A stretch of DNA of 64,000 nt from Tyto alba (GCF_018691265.1 NW_024881322.1:10529989-10593988); one strand, 5' to 3'; counted from the first letter of the stretch, positions 47,663-59,615 are shown. The notes: generated by a model not told the origin, from the letters alone. Made by a program: numbers and translations.

Positions 47663-47845
47663 TGGGGAGGTGTGGAAGGAGCCAGCCAGGAGTATTTCCT
47701 CCAGTGTGATGGGAAGTTGCTGAAGCTGGAAAAGGGTCACATGCCTGTACGCCTGCTCTCATCAAGACATCCTGTCCCCCATCCCAAGTCAGCATCTCCT
47801 GGGGCAAGGAGGAGGATGAACCTTCCTGCACTGACCCATTCCTGA
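47663..47845 (+). other. candidate terminal exon behind a very strong acceptor
   Basis: The acceptor has an almost unbroken pyrimidine tract (tctgtttcttttccttgccc ctccag). Frame 0 is open for 60 codons to a TGA at 47843, starting WGGVEGASQEYFLQCDGKLL then KLEKGHM. The first half looks protein-like, the rest Pro/Ser/Arg-rich. No good internal donor and no nearby AATAAA follow, so a true terminal exon is not well supported. A strong acceptor alone is common in introns. Confidence 0.2.
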
Positions 47846-49498
47846 TGACCTGTGGTGATGGAGAGGGAAGGCACAGCAGACGTGTCAAGAAACAGGTCCG
47901 TGAGGCATGGCAGAAAGGTGTGAGGCTGACCTGGAAAGCAGAGAGGTGCCCCAGCGAGTGCCAACCCGGGACGGGAGGTAGGAACAAGCCCTTGACACCA
48001 GCATGTGTCCATGTGCTTTTCAGGGCTGGTGTGGTTCCCTGTGAGTCTGTGGAAAGACAATTAGACAACCTGGCTAAGAAACCTGTTTTCTTGCCGCTCC
48101 TGACATCAGAGCATTTACCCTTTCCAAAGGTTATTTTACTAAAGTGTATACTAAAATACTTTATTGCACATGAATCCTGATTTTTCCAATTACGGCACTA
48201 AATAAGATGTAATGCCGAGCTAAAATACCCACTGGCAAGCATACTGCACTGGGCCTAAATCCTCACCAGATGTTTGTGAATGGTGTATGCCGTGCCCAGG
48301 AGCTGTGACTTTCAGGAGAGACAGCTGGTATTGTTTCTTGGCTTTCAGCCTAATTGGAGCTACCGCCGAGCAAATGTGGGTGGATCGGGTCTCCAGAGCT
48401 TCTACGTGTACGAGCTGTACGTGTGGTTTCAATGCCTGGTCACAGTGGGCCTGTGGTTGCTCTGCCTCCCACCAGCAGACAGGAATTTGAGTTGATTTCA
48501 ACAGGGCCACGCCAGATTCAAACTGTGCTGTGAACACTGGGGCTTGGGTCTCCAGAAGCACAACAGCAACTGGGAGGGCAAACTCCACACCCTCTCCAAA
48601 GACCTGAATCAGGCAATGGAAAAAATTCAGAAGGATCAGAGAAACCTTCTTCCTGGCAGAGTCACTGTTGTAGGGGGTAGCTCTGCTTGTGGAGGAGGGC
48701 AGGAGGTACCAGAGATGTTTGTCCTGGAAAATGGTACCCAACCTCTTCTCTGCAGCCCAGGGTGGAGGTACACTCACTGTAAAACCTCTCCTCCCTGGGA
48801 ATATGTAAGAAGTGGGACCGCTCTGCCCAGGGGTGTGACTCAGAGGTTTGTTTCGGTGGGGCTGAAGTCAGGGCAAGGACCACTCTTTGCATGCCTTGAG
48901 CTTTCTGCTTTCCTCAAGCACCGGCTGCTGACTGCTGCTCTCACCCATGCTGGAAACGAGTCGTTGGGCTCACTGGATTGTCAGGTCCCAAAATGGCCAT
49001 TCCCACCTTGTGCCTGCTAGAATCCTGTGCAGCGAAGGATTTCCGTGCTTTGTTCCTGACCAGTGTGTATTGTTCCCATTAAGTAATATTTGCTTTGTTT
49101 CCTCATGGACTTTTTGCCCTTTCTCTCAAATCAGCAACAGCCATTCAGTTTTTTCAATCTGTCTTCTAAATTCACTTCTGTGGTACCTTGCCACAGTATC
49201 CAAACGCCCAAAACCTCAGATCTGTGCAGAATTTGGCCATACACTTCATCTCTTGGCTTCATGTTGTTGCTTGCTGTCATCACCCTGAATTCATGGCTGG
49301 TTGATCAAGTTCCTGTTCAGGTGACAGTGTTCACATCCAAAGCAATTTGAACTAACTTTGACAGTAAGATTTTTTGACATGGCATTAGATGCTTTGCAAA
49401 ATCATTGTATATCATAGTTACTCTCTTGCCATCATTCATACTATTTTTTTATATTCCCTTATAACTGCTCTCCTCAGTGTCTCATTTGCCAGGTTTAT
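47846..49498. other. GC-richer non-coding stretch with open frames on both strands
   Basis: The - strand frame 48220-48777 (185 codons) and + strand frame 48544-49020 (158 codons) overlap. Neither has a domain I recognise, and mutual overlap indicates compositional openness. No repeat family is recognised. Confidence 0.4.
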
Positions 49499-49527
49499 TC
49501 CTTCCTTTCCTTCCTTCCTTCCTTCCA
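49499..49527. repeat. (TTCC)n microsatellite
   Basis: About seven tetranucleotide units with one interruption. Likely length-variable. Confidence 0.85.
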
Positions 49528-49609
49528 TTTTTCAGACACCTGCCTTGTGGTTGTTGTAAGTGTGGGACTCTCTTCCCCTCCCTTCTGCCTCCCTTGTTTG
49601 TTGTAAGAC

Positions 49610-49900
49610 AGTGAAATAATAGTGATTATGATATGCCTCAACATATTGACCTGGTTAATAAATATGTTAATAGAAATTATTAAGTACATAGAACACGTTG
49701 CTAAGTCAGCTCCACATCTTGTAGCACAACGATTAATTATGTAAATAATCACCCCATAAATAGTCCCATTGGGTTCAACAGTGGTACATGGGCAAGGGAG
49801 GATTTCTTATTAAGCATTCAAAATTGGGCCCAGTGCACAACGTAATGAGCCTATATTATGGTAATGATGCTTACCAAGATAAAAATAGGAGAGGAAGATG
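49610..49900. promoter_or_regulatory. possible conserved non-coding element
   Basis: Long AT-rich, mixed-complexity block with many homeobox/POU/MEF2-like cores (cgattaattatgtaaataat, ttaataaatatgttaataga, ccataaatag). It has no repeats and no open frame, and it is one of the most enhancer-like textures in the window. Conservation is inferred only. Confidence 0.35.
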
Positions 49901-50882
49901 GTAGAGGAAAGAAAAATGCTGAATATTTATCCCATTAACAGTTTGAACCAGTTTGAGTCTTAAAATGAGGGCAGGGAGAGACAGCATTGTACATCCTTTT
50001 CCTTAGGGGTTCAGCTTCAGGTTTTCTTGGTCATTAATTCAAATAGCAGCAGTATCTCTTCTTCTATTATGGATAATGCCACATGAATACTTACTGTGCA
50101 GGCTCCTATTTCCAGTTTTGTTCCTATGATCAGATCTCTATTCCAATTCCTTATGTTTATTGCAATTGAAATAAACAAATGAACAGTGTAGGTAACTGAA
50201 GCCTCCCATTAAGAAGCTAGCAGCATAGCCCTTTCTCTTGCAAATTTGATTTTATTGACAGCAGTCTCCATTCTGCAGTCCCCTTCTTGGGCAAAATTCT
50301 TTTGGGAGGTGGCAATGAACCAGAGAATGACAACTCGGAAAAGAGTTTTCACTTTAACATCTCATTGAAATGGGGACTGTGAAGTTATGTGATCCTCAGT
50401 TAATTCACTGGGTTTGCCAGTGTCACTCTGTGAGTAATGTGGTTTGTCATCTAGCCAAGGTAATTAGCTCTATGTGCAGGGAACGAATATGAAACTTTGA
50501 AATCCAAGCTCTAAGCAGAGTGCAGGATCAGTGTGAAAAGGAGCACTGGGGATATATTATTTCACTGGACTGTATTACTTCAAACAGCATTGAATAGATT
50601 GACTGATGGTAGAAATACAAAGCTTAAAATGGGGCAGCCTCATGGTAACCAGAGCTCAGATGGGGCAGAGACAGTGTCTTGACTTGTTCTCTTTCACACC
50701 TTCATGACCACTCAAATTCTTGGTTCTTCTTTCAGATGTAATTCTGGTATCCCTTTTAAAATGAGTCTTCTCCGACCCTGTGATTATTAAAGGACTGCAT
50801 TGCCTTCTGCTGCAAAACTGGGAAGGTCTTCTCTCTTCTGGTTTCAGCCCACCATTCCTGAAGGTCAGTTCTTCCCTTCCAG
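49901..50882. other. unique non-coding stretch
   Basis: No feature recognised besides the acceptor leading into the candidate exon at 50883. Confidence 0.45.
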
Positions 50883-50998
50883 CAAACCAAGTGACTGCAC
50901 TGTGGCAGAAGATAACTCACAGCCCCGGGCAGAGCCAGTTTCCTTTTCTCATTGGACTTGCTCGGCTTCCTCTACAGAGTTTGCTTGAGGTTCAGCAG
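50883..50998 (+). other. candidate exon (116 nt)
   Basis: The acceptor ggtcagttcttcccttccag and donor CAGCAG, then gtgcaag, bound 116 nt. With one incoming base (phase 1) the frame is open: ANQVTALWQKITHSPGQSQF then PFLIGLARLPLQSLLEVQQ, ending on a codon boundary. Phase 1 in fits candidate exon C or the 27-nt microexon. A second frame is open over much of the segment, which reduces the weight of the argument. The donor is weaker than consensus. No protein family is recognised. Confidence 0.22.
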
Positions 50999-53205
50999 GT
51001 GCAAGACTTGTTAAACTGAGGATGTACAACACAGTGCAGTGGTTTAAATCCAACAGGCAGGATGCTTGCAAAGAATCCATGTGAAAGCTTTACTACGATT
51101 TTATCTGAGCTGAAAAATGTGAAATTGAAAGGGAGGACAGTTGATAGAATTAATATTACATAGTATTATTATTAATATTGTAATAATATTACAATAATAA
51201 TTAGAAATACTAGAAGCCCCAGCCAAAAGAAATGAATTCACAGTATACCAAGGATTGCTTTTTAATCAAACTGGTTTTGAATAACAATGATCAAAAACGT
51301 ATCATAAAGCAAAAGGTGTGACTCTAATCATCGCATAAGTACCATAAATAACTTTCAGTTATTGGAAGCTGACAATTTTCCTTAAAATTCAAGTATTCAC
51401 AGCTTATTTCAGTGAAACAAGGGTTTCTTGGTTTTTTAGCCCTTGCTCTGTAAGCCAGCTTTTCTTCTCATTTGTGAAGGTGCAGGCCAACTTCAATCAG
51501 AAAGATTGTGTTTCATTCAGAAGTATGTAATAAAATAGTTGTATTGAATACCCTTGATATTAGATGAAAGCTTCTGCCACGCCCAGTCTGTTTGCATCAC
51601 CTTACACTCTCTTCTCTATGGTAAAATCATTTATTGACCACACATAGATAGATTGTAAATATCTAATCTATTCTGCACTAATTTATATTTTCAGTGATCT
51701 CATTTGTTTCCAAAAGCACTTTAGGGAAAACAAGGAATGCAATCTGACCTACAGTTTGATTGTAACTTAAAGTGATCAAATTTTAAATTACCAAATGTTT
51801 GTGCAAGGGAGGCAGCCAGTTAGCCTTAAGTTGGTCCTTCCCTGAGATCTTGCATGTCAAGATTAATCTTAGAGCAAATATTTATTTGTCCCTCATAACT
51901 GTAAACCACATGTGCTTTCTTTAAAGGAGAAGAGGCCAGTGATGTTGTGCTCCAGAGCAAGGTATGAACTTTAACCGTCTGGAAGGGTCCAGGAAACTGG
52001 AGACTTGGAAACTTCAAAGTGAGTTGCTGGTTTTGAATTTTTTCAATGTCTTGGTCATTTGAGACATCACTTTATCTCCCTTGCTCTTTTAATTTCCTCT
52101 GGTCTCCCTCTTTTTCTCTTACATGAAAGCAAAGGAAAAGGGTCACAAAGGGCCACAGCTCAGGTTTTCCGTGAGTCGGGTTGGATTAACAGGAGAAATG
52201 AAACAGCTCTGTGCTTTGTTCATCCTCTTAGTAAACAGCTGAAAATTAAATGACACATATTCTTGGTTTTCAATAGCCAAACCTGAAATGCTAGATTCCC
52301 ATCATACCTAGTTTGCTTACCAGTGCACAAGCCACAATGTGTGGAGGTCATGTTGCAAACAGACTTTTCCTTGAAACAGACGCATATCACACACTCACTA
52401 CTTCTTTACAGTGGAGAGATGGAAAATCAGCATTTGAATTGAAGAAAGTCTTGTATTTCACGTAACCCTACTCCACAGAGAAATTTTTCTCTGTATTTAA
52501 ACAGGCTGCAGGTCTGATTATTATTACTGGAGGATGCCAAGTCAGTTAAATGTTCATGAATGTACCCATGCTTGTCAGAATGAAAGAGGACTGTGCTCAG
52601 CTTCCATTTTTTTTTAGCGCTGTGATATTGCTCACAGTGACAGGGATGTCACTGCGATATTTGGAAGAATAAAGTCAGAGGTTGTTAGCAACAGGTCATT
52701 GGGGATGGGAGACCATGCTGCTGAGAGGTCTTATGAACAAATTCAAGAATATGTTAAGATTTGAGGAGAGATACGAATATTTAATAACAATCTATGTATG
52801 ACCAGCAGCATGAAATGAGCACATAAAAAAAAATACATATTATGGTTAAGATCTTAAATTCAGCATTTACCTATTACATGCCAGCATGGAAAATGTTTAT
52901 TTGTCATTTGTGTGCAAACACATGATGGGACACACTAGTGAAAAGACACTGGTCATGGTGCAATTATTGTTAGTCCAGGGTCCCTAAGTCCTATAAATAA
53001 AACAGGCTAAGTATAATTTCTGCTTAAGTTTTTTTGTTGTTGCCCCATGAAATAGCCTCTAATAGCCAGTGGGTTAATTTGTGCTATCTCCTACAATGGA
53101 CAGCAAAGTGTATTTATGGGTAGAAAAGCAATCATAATCTGACTTCCTTTCCTTGGGATCAGCATGGCTTCATGATCTGCAACATTCATTCTTCCTTTCT
53201 TGCAG
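50999..53205. other. unique non-coding stretch
   Basis: An AT-rich patch at 51150-51205 holds attgtaat/attacaat, an 8-bp inverted repeat with a 3-nt spacer. The compact hairpin near 52620-52660 is listed separately. No gene is recognised. Confidence 0.45.
52620..52660 (+). other. compact compound hairpin
   Basis: cagtgaca (52635-52642) and tgtcactg (52647-52654) are exact complements around a GGGA loop. The stem can be extended by atattg/cgatat (one G-T pair) beyond a 4-nt bulge. An alternative stem, ctgtga/tcacag (52620-52637), competes with it. It is too short for a typical pre-miRNA. It could be a structured RNA element, a palindromic factor site or chance. Confidence 0.45.
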
Positions 53206-53284
53206 GAGTGAAGAACAAAGTGCTGTACAGTGGCTCCTTGCTGCTCATGTTATACTTTACAACACATGTCTGCAGAGCAGAGAG
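53206..53284 (+). other. candidate exon (79 nt) with two open frames
   Basis: A strong acceptor (cattcttcctttcttgcag) and a donor (GAGAG, then gtaatg) bound 79 nt. With phase 2 in, it reads SEEQSAVQWLLAAHVILYNT then CLQSRE and ends on a codon boundary. With phase 1 in, it reads VKNKVLYSGSLLLMLYFTTH then VCRAE, a hydrophobic segment. Neither is recognised. Phase 0 out of the 50883 exon does not fit either frame, so it is not part of the main chain without a further exon. Confidence 0.25.
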
Positions 53285-53814
53285 GTAATGCTTTTGCCCC
53301 GTTTGCACAAATGAAGATAAATCCCACTACTAAGGAAAGACAAGTTAATTCTGTAGGTTTTTTTATATTTAGAAACATCTCCGTGAATGCAGACACCAGC
53401 GAAGGTCTTGCAAACTGGGTTAAGGTGATAAGGGCGATACAAGATATGATAAGCATGGTAACTCACCATCATCTTTTTTTCAGTCGTGTTTCAAAGATTT
53501 CTGTCACTGTCAACCTGAAAGGAAACATCTATCATTTCAAAGGCTTTGGATAAAGGTCTGGTCATGATGTCAGCAATATGTGGGTGTTTCAGGGAACCAA
53601 CACAATTCAAAGGACAGACATTAAAACACGTTTTTAACTATGTGGGACCTGCTTCCCCACTCCCATATGTTTAGTAGATCAATATTAGCTCCTCTACAGT
53701 CAATAGAGCTCACTGATGTAAAACTGCTGTGTGCATGTTCTTAATGATTCATAGTTTTGAAGCCCGGCCAGTTCTATAATTCAACCCTCGCAAAGGCAAA
53801 CAACCTCCTGCCAA
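53285..53814. other. unique non-coding stretch
   Basis: No feature recognised. The open frame 53230-53553 (+) begins inside the candidate exon and is not supported on its own. Confidence 0.45.
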
Positions 53815-53945
53815 TCTGCCCTTTCTTCTCTCATCCTGTTATTTGTCAGGCGTCTGTAGCCCATTACAGGCTTACTATGGTATTAATATGTGGCATAATT
53901 ATTCATAGCCAGAACTGCTGATAAGAAACCGAATGCACTGGTAAA
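53815..53945. promoter_or_regulatory. possible conserved non-coding element
   Basis: Mixed-complexity block with cores such as ttatttgtcaggcgtctgta, ggtattaatatgtggcataa and ttattcatagcc, free of repeats. Enhancer-like texture only. Confidence 0.3.
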
Positions 53946-54799
53946 CAACTGACTGCTTTTTTTCCATGACATCAACAACAAAGTCAAATGGGGTACTGGA
54001 AAAAGGATAATTCCCAGGATCATGTTAAAAGATTGCATGGTTGTGTAGAGGAGGGGAAAAGCTGCTTTCAAAGCACTGATCAGGCAGGTTCTGTGTCATT
54101 TCCAGCAGACACACACCAGCATGTCTTCTGCACGGACCAGGGACATATAGACTCATATGTCTAAGAGAGTGGGTTTTGGGGCAGCTCTTTGCATATTACA
54201 GGGCTGGCTGAGCAGGCGACTATCTGCACACAGGGCTGCTGCTCGGTGCTGTTTGCTCATGCGCCAGTCACACTGGCATGGGTGCAAACCCCAGAGTCAG
54301 AATATATGGGTTTTACATTATATGTGTGTTTTACGTTGTTGTGATTCCTCTGGCTTCACTAGGGTTGTTTGCATCGGCACCTGTGTGACACCAAAACTTT
54401 CTCCTCCTCCCCTCCCCTTCCTAGTGGCTGGCTGACTAATAACTGGTTTTGAGGTTGAGATTAACTGTGATTAGACAATTGAAAACTCTGAATAATGCTG
54501 AAAACACTTGGGCAACACCTCCTGAAAAAGTAAGTGCCATTTTTAAGGTTTAAAATCATTTCCACTCCTTGTTCCTGGATAACACAATTGCTCCTTTTTG
54601 TTTCTTTGAAGTACACTCAGTAACTTAGTGCAAGGATATTATAATGAAAGGCCTCTCAAAGACCTTCAGTGATTCATTCCCATTTTATGTTTCAGGTTAA
54701 TAACAATGATTTTCAACAGTGGTTCAGGGAGATTAAGTTCAGACGTGACCCTTATACCATTTCCCACATTTCCTGAGTTATTCCCAGTCTTGCAGGTTT
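53946..54799. other. unique non-coding stretch
   Basis: No feature recognised. Confidence 0.45.
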
Positions 54800-54819
54800 A
54801 CTACTGTCCTGAGGCTAGT

Positions 54820-55000
54820 AGCTTCAGTGCAGGATGAAGGTTGTTTTCTACCATTCTGGTGTCTTGTCCAACTGGTCAGTTACCCTTGCTCCTCAAAACA
54901 TGGACTTTATTGCTGGTCTGAATTTATCTCATTCATCTTTGAGTCCTTGTTGCTTTTTATGTCTTTCCTGGATGAAAGAACTTTTCACTGGCCTTGGCCT
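54820..55000 (-). repeat. probable ancient CR1/L3 3' UTR fragment, antisense
   Basis: The + strand reads tggtctgaatttatctcatt, catctttgagtccttgttgc, then ctttcctggatgaaagaac. This aligns in order with the antisense CR1/L3 tail 'tagtctgaatttgtctagcttcaacttccagccattggatcttgtt...ctctgctagattaaagagc'. It is heavily diverged and its right boundary is uncertain. Confidence 0.5.
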
Positions 55001-57498
55001 TGTTCTCTGAAAGTAATAACACCAGGTGAACAAATTACTCAGAAGCCATCCTCTTCATGAATTTCTGAATAACTACCTATCTGGAAGTAATTTTGGACGT
55101 GTCTGGCATAGTTTTTGATGCTTTTTCCAGCACCAGTTTTTTCGGCACTTAAATTGCAATTAGTTCTGTAGATGGTGTTCATCTTACCTGTGTTGCCTGC
55201 ACAGGTAACACAATCTCTCTTACTGTAGGACACATATTTCTTTTTTTAGTCTATTCTAGGGTCTTTTTTTTTAAATCCCTACAGTATCCTGCTGAAGCTT
55301 CTTTTGTGCTGGGTGGGAAACCTGTAGAATTTATATCCTTTTCAGTGAGTTTCAAGATGTGACTATCCTGATCTGAAGGTCTGTGATTTCTCTGTATTAG
55401 AAAAAAAGTGTCTCTGATCATCCATCTAGGAGAGATCTCGTGTCTGCGGGTGCTAGAACACAGCGTGTTTGAGTGGGTCAGGTTAAAAACGGCTCATCTC
55501 CTTATGAGTTCTTTTTGCCATGACTTTCCAAAAAGATTTGAGCTGTATTTGTTTAGTGCTGAACTGGAACTTCAGCATCAACATTGGCAGTTCCTTATCC
55601 AACTTCTGTTATACTGAGCATACTCTGACAAGTCCTCTTTCCTGGTCCTGGCAATCCTAGATCTTTCCCTGATATCTTCAGCATAAACTCCAAGTTTTAA
55701 TGTGTAGAACATAAAAAAGAAAATTAAAGACACTAAAGAAAAATCTAGAATAAATTTTTATGCATTGTAATTTGTTCCATATCAATTTCTATTGGTTTCT
55801 ACTTTTCTCTCTTGTTTTTAATATCAGCAATTACATTCTTTGTCAGAGAACCTGGGAGAGTGTTTAACACTAGAGTTCCTCCATAGTCAGAGACAGGGAT
55901 TTGATGGTGTCTTTGGGCTAGCATCTTTTTGTCCAGGATGTATCGTCTCACACAGAAGTGACTTGGAAATTCAGTCTCCTTTACTAACAGTCTGTACAGC
56001 ATCACCCTCAACCTGGCCGTAGCATCTCCTTACGTGGGCATATATGACCTTCACTGGATCCAGTATGTTTTTCTTTAAGGAATACGTGTGTAGGCATTCA
56101 ACTTAAAACTTCTATTATTAATGATTACGTTTCATTCATGTATCTCTTGTTGTCTTTAAATTTTAGTTTCTCTCCCAGATGCAGCAATCTCTGTCCCTTC
56201 CTTCTCTCCTCCTTCCATTGCATTTTTCTGGAAAAAAATTATTCTTAACCCGTCTTGTTTAATTTGCTCCTTAACTCTTTTCAACAATAAAGCACAGGCA
56301 GTGAGAGGTCGGATCATGTTCTCCAGGGGAGTCTTTCAGCTAACTTCAATGGAAGCAGGATTAGGACCTGTTTAGTCTGACCTCCATCCCACTGTGAGCA
56401 CTTGGCAGTTAAACCTTTTTGCCCACACAAACCCCCTCTGGCACCGCTGGGGCTCTACTCACTGGGGACGAAGGCCATCATTTAAAAACAAAGATGGAGC
56501 ATAGATATTTCATTTGCTCCTCTGGGATTCTGCTGTTTTCTTCAGGAAAATAGAGGCCATTTCTGGTATTATTTTGCTCCCAGTTGTTTCAAGGGTGATC
56601 AACGCTGAAGTGCTACATGCACTTGTACAAAGACAGACATGATCTTTTCTGTTGGCTTTTCTGTGATATTGATTTAACAAAAGATGTCTGTCAAGTGGGA
56701 GGGTGTGTGGGTAGGCCAACACATTCCTGGGCATGTATTTCTGAGCAGTGTTTCAGCAGCTCGCCTCTGACTGTGGAAAGCAAGGCAGAACAAAAGGACA
56801 GGTGATATGACCAGTGCAAAGCTAGCAAGGCCAAGAATAGCAAACAATACATGAGTTGCATGGATTTAACTTGCAATGTTGTGGCTATTTGGGTGTGAAA
56901 GCTTATCAGCTCTTATGAAAACATCAGATTTGTTTTTTTGCTGGAAGGAAGCTTGTGATCTGGAAAAGCCATTATGAAGTTATTGTCTTCTTTTGAATTA
57001 ATTTAAAACCATCTACTCTTTTATAACATCAGTCTTTGCATCTGAGTACTGAGAGACAGTCATTTTAGGGAAACAAAAAAAGGCCCAATAATTAACTTAT
57101 GTACATCTGTTTATCTACAGAGCCAGAACAGCAGCAAGAGATTTTAGAGGACTGTTCCTTTTCTTTCCTCTCTGGTATCTCTCTGCCCTCTCTTTGTTTT
57201 CCTTCCAGTTGTCAAACGTGCCATCTCTTCTGTTCCCAAAAGGAAGCAGCAGAAGTGGTAAAGCATGCTCTGCTCAGATCATGCACTATGCTCTACACAT
57301 GCATTTGTAGGTATGGAGGAGTATGAACTACTGTAAGGAACACGCAGTCTTTTCCTTAAACCAACGCAAAGTTTGCAAAGAGATTTCTTAGTTTTAAGCA
57401 GCGCTTGAAATCCTGTAGCACCATAAGAGACACCACCTGACAAATATGAAATTCTTAGGAAGAACAGCAAAACAAATTTTCAAGTCAGACTCTTAAGT
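55001..57498. other. unique stretch with a possible old repeat scrap
   Basis: At about 56340-56400 the text agctaacttcaatggaagca, ggattaggacctg recalls a recurrent old amniote repeat ('gacttcaatgggagcaggatcaggccc'). It is short and uncertain. A splice-acceptor-like tract lies before 57120. No gene is supported. Confidence 0.35.
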
Positions 57499-57521
57499 AA
57501 AAAAAAAAAAAAAAAAAAAAA
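57499..57521. repeat. A23 homopolymer
   Basis: Uninterrupted run of about 23 A with no recognised retrocopy body upstream. Confidence 0.85.
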
Positions 57522-58229
57522 TTGTTAGTAGTGCAGTATTTACACTTGTACCACAAATGTCTCTACTGAGGGAGGCAAAGCCAGACTGCAGCTTTCCTCC
57601 TGAGGGAAGGTATGTGGCTGTGCTTGGACCCAGGGCAGAGCTGCAGAAACCAAGTGGGAGGTTTCAGGTGGGAAGAGGTGCCTGAGCATCTCAGGGGAGC
57701 TGCTGCAGGTGTCAGCCCTTGCAGGCTGCGGGTGGGCAGAGCTGGCTGGTGGCCTGGGGCTGTTTATCAGAGGACAGAAAACAAGCTAATGTTGGAAAAT
57801 ACACAGGTCTCTGAGCCTCAAGTGCCAGCATACCTGGACTTGGTAGCAGAAGGACTCATGCTTCAATTCTTTTAATTATCTCACACTTCCCTTAGGATTC
57901 TAGGAAGACAGAGCATGTCCACAGCCCACTACTAGGGGCTAGATGACAGGCTAAAACTTATTCTGAGACATTTCATTTGTATGCTCCAGCCTTATCTGTC
58001 TATTGCATTATTTATTCCTGTGGCTTTTCCCCTTTAATCTCAGTTTTCAGAAGCTCAATTTTCTCTAGCTATCACTTTGTGTTGTGATGTATCATGAGTC
58101 ATGCCCCATATACTGAGTTGTAATAGTGCATGCAAAGAGAATTGTACCAGCCAGCATATCTGAAAAAAACATCATTTTTAGAAAGTTGAACTGCCCTGTT
58201 GCAGCAGAGCTAGTTTCAAGTTCCCAATC
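57522..58229. other. unique non-coding stretch
   Basis: Slightly GC-richer at 57590-57780. No feature recognised. Confidence 0.45.
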
Positions 58230-58420
58230 TTAATGAAGTTGCTACCTGAACATTTATTTTTTTGAGATTTATTTTGCATACATGTGATTACAACAGCCTT
58301 GATATCTTAAAAGATGACAGAACAATTCTCTGAAGCCAGCAGGACTGTAATTAGTGTAATGTCCACTAAATGACAGCCCATTTTGTGAACTTTAATCACA
58401 GCTGCTCTGGGTGTTATTGG
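58230..58420. promoter_or_regulatory. possible conserved non-coding element
   Basis: AT-rich mixed-complexity block with GATTACA-, TAAT- and CAGC-type cores (catgtgattacaacagcctt, ggactgtaattagtgtaatg, actttaatcacagctgctct). No repeats or open frame. Enhancer-like texture only. Confidence 0.35.
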
Positions 58421-59590
58421 TCTTTGAGGACTTAGCCTGAGCCAAGTCAAGCAGAAATGGTGTTAATCTTGCATTGCAAATATGACAGAGATCTTATTAT
58501 GAACTTCTCCAATTTCCTCAAGATTGATGATTTAGATCAACCTGGCTCTGCATGCTCCAGCTAGGATCTGAACAGGACATTTATGCAAAAAAAGCTATTA
58601 CACCCAATACTGAACTTTGATTAGAAGGCATCAGAGATTTATTAAAACTGGCCTTTTATTCATCAGGAATGAAAACATCATAACTGGATGCTTCACACAT
58701 GTCACAGGGATCAGTTGTCAGCTCCAGGAGGTGAATGCTTTTTTAATTTGCTAGCTACCACAATGCGAAGGGTACCCTTTCAAAACTTTTTTTTTTTTTT
58801 TTTTTTTTAAATTAAGGTGAAAGAAAGAGTGATGACTGAAAGGCTGCTGATTTATCTGGAAGACACCACTCCAGGACAAAAGCCTTCTCCAAGGGGTAAC
58901 TTCCAAGAGGCCTTGGCCTTTGGCAGTTGGATGCCAGGATTCACTAGGAAATGGGCATTCTGGGCACAGGAAAGCTGAAAACTTAGTCCTGCATGCCTCT
59001 GTCTCCATTTAAAGACTGTGAGTTGTTCAGTAACAGTTAGGAGAGAAATTTTGGCTTCCGAACATGTGACTGTCCCTGAAATGCAGTTTCAGTCCTGTTT
59101 TCTCCTTTCTTCTACAGAGTAACAATTTGAACCAGCTGATAATATCAGTGGATTTAATTAATTTTTCCTCCTATTATTCTTTCCCTTCCCCAAGTTTCCT
59201 CTGAGATCAAAGCTTTTTTTGACAGATGCTCTGGTGGCAAACTGGGATTCTTCCTACTCTCTGGTGTGATTTCACCACATCACACCAGATCTCTGCTGAA
59301 AATCCAAATAGGCTCAACAGGGAAGCACAGCAGACCCTGCCAATGGACACCACAACACCCCGTAGCCCTGCTGCATCTCTACAGCATCCCGGTATATAGG
59401 AAGCTGCACTCATTGTCATGTCTGTTTAGCGAGTTAACATTTTTCTTATAGAAATTGCATTTTGTAGAAACTGAGGCATTTGATTTGAGATTTTACTTAC
59501 CTTGATTAAATTCAAACTCTGAATATGCTACTGGGAAATTTTTTTCATGCATATGGGACAACAAATTTCTTTAGTAGAGAATGTATTGGG
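58421..59590. other. unique non-coding stretch
   Basis: Contains the T22 run at 58787-58808. No gene or repeat family is recognised. Confidence 0.45.
58787..58808. repeat. T22 homopolymer
   Basis: Uninterrupted run of 22 T. Confidence 0.85.
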
Positions 59591-59615
59591 CTTAAAAAAG
59601 ACGTAGAAGTAACCC

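Noticed and set aside
48220..48777. 185-codon antisense open frame
   Set aside because: Overlaps a + strand frame of similar length in a GC-richer patch; no domain, splice or promoter context.
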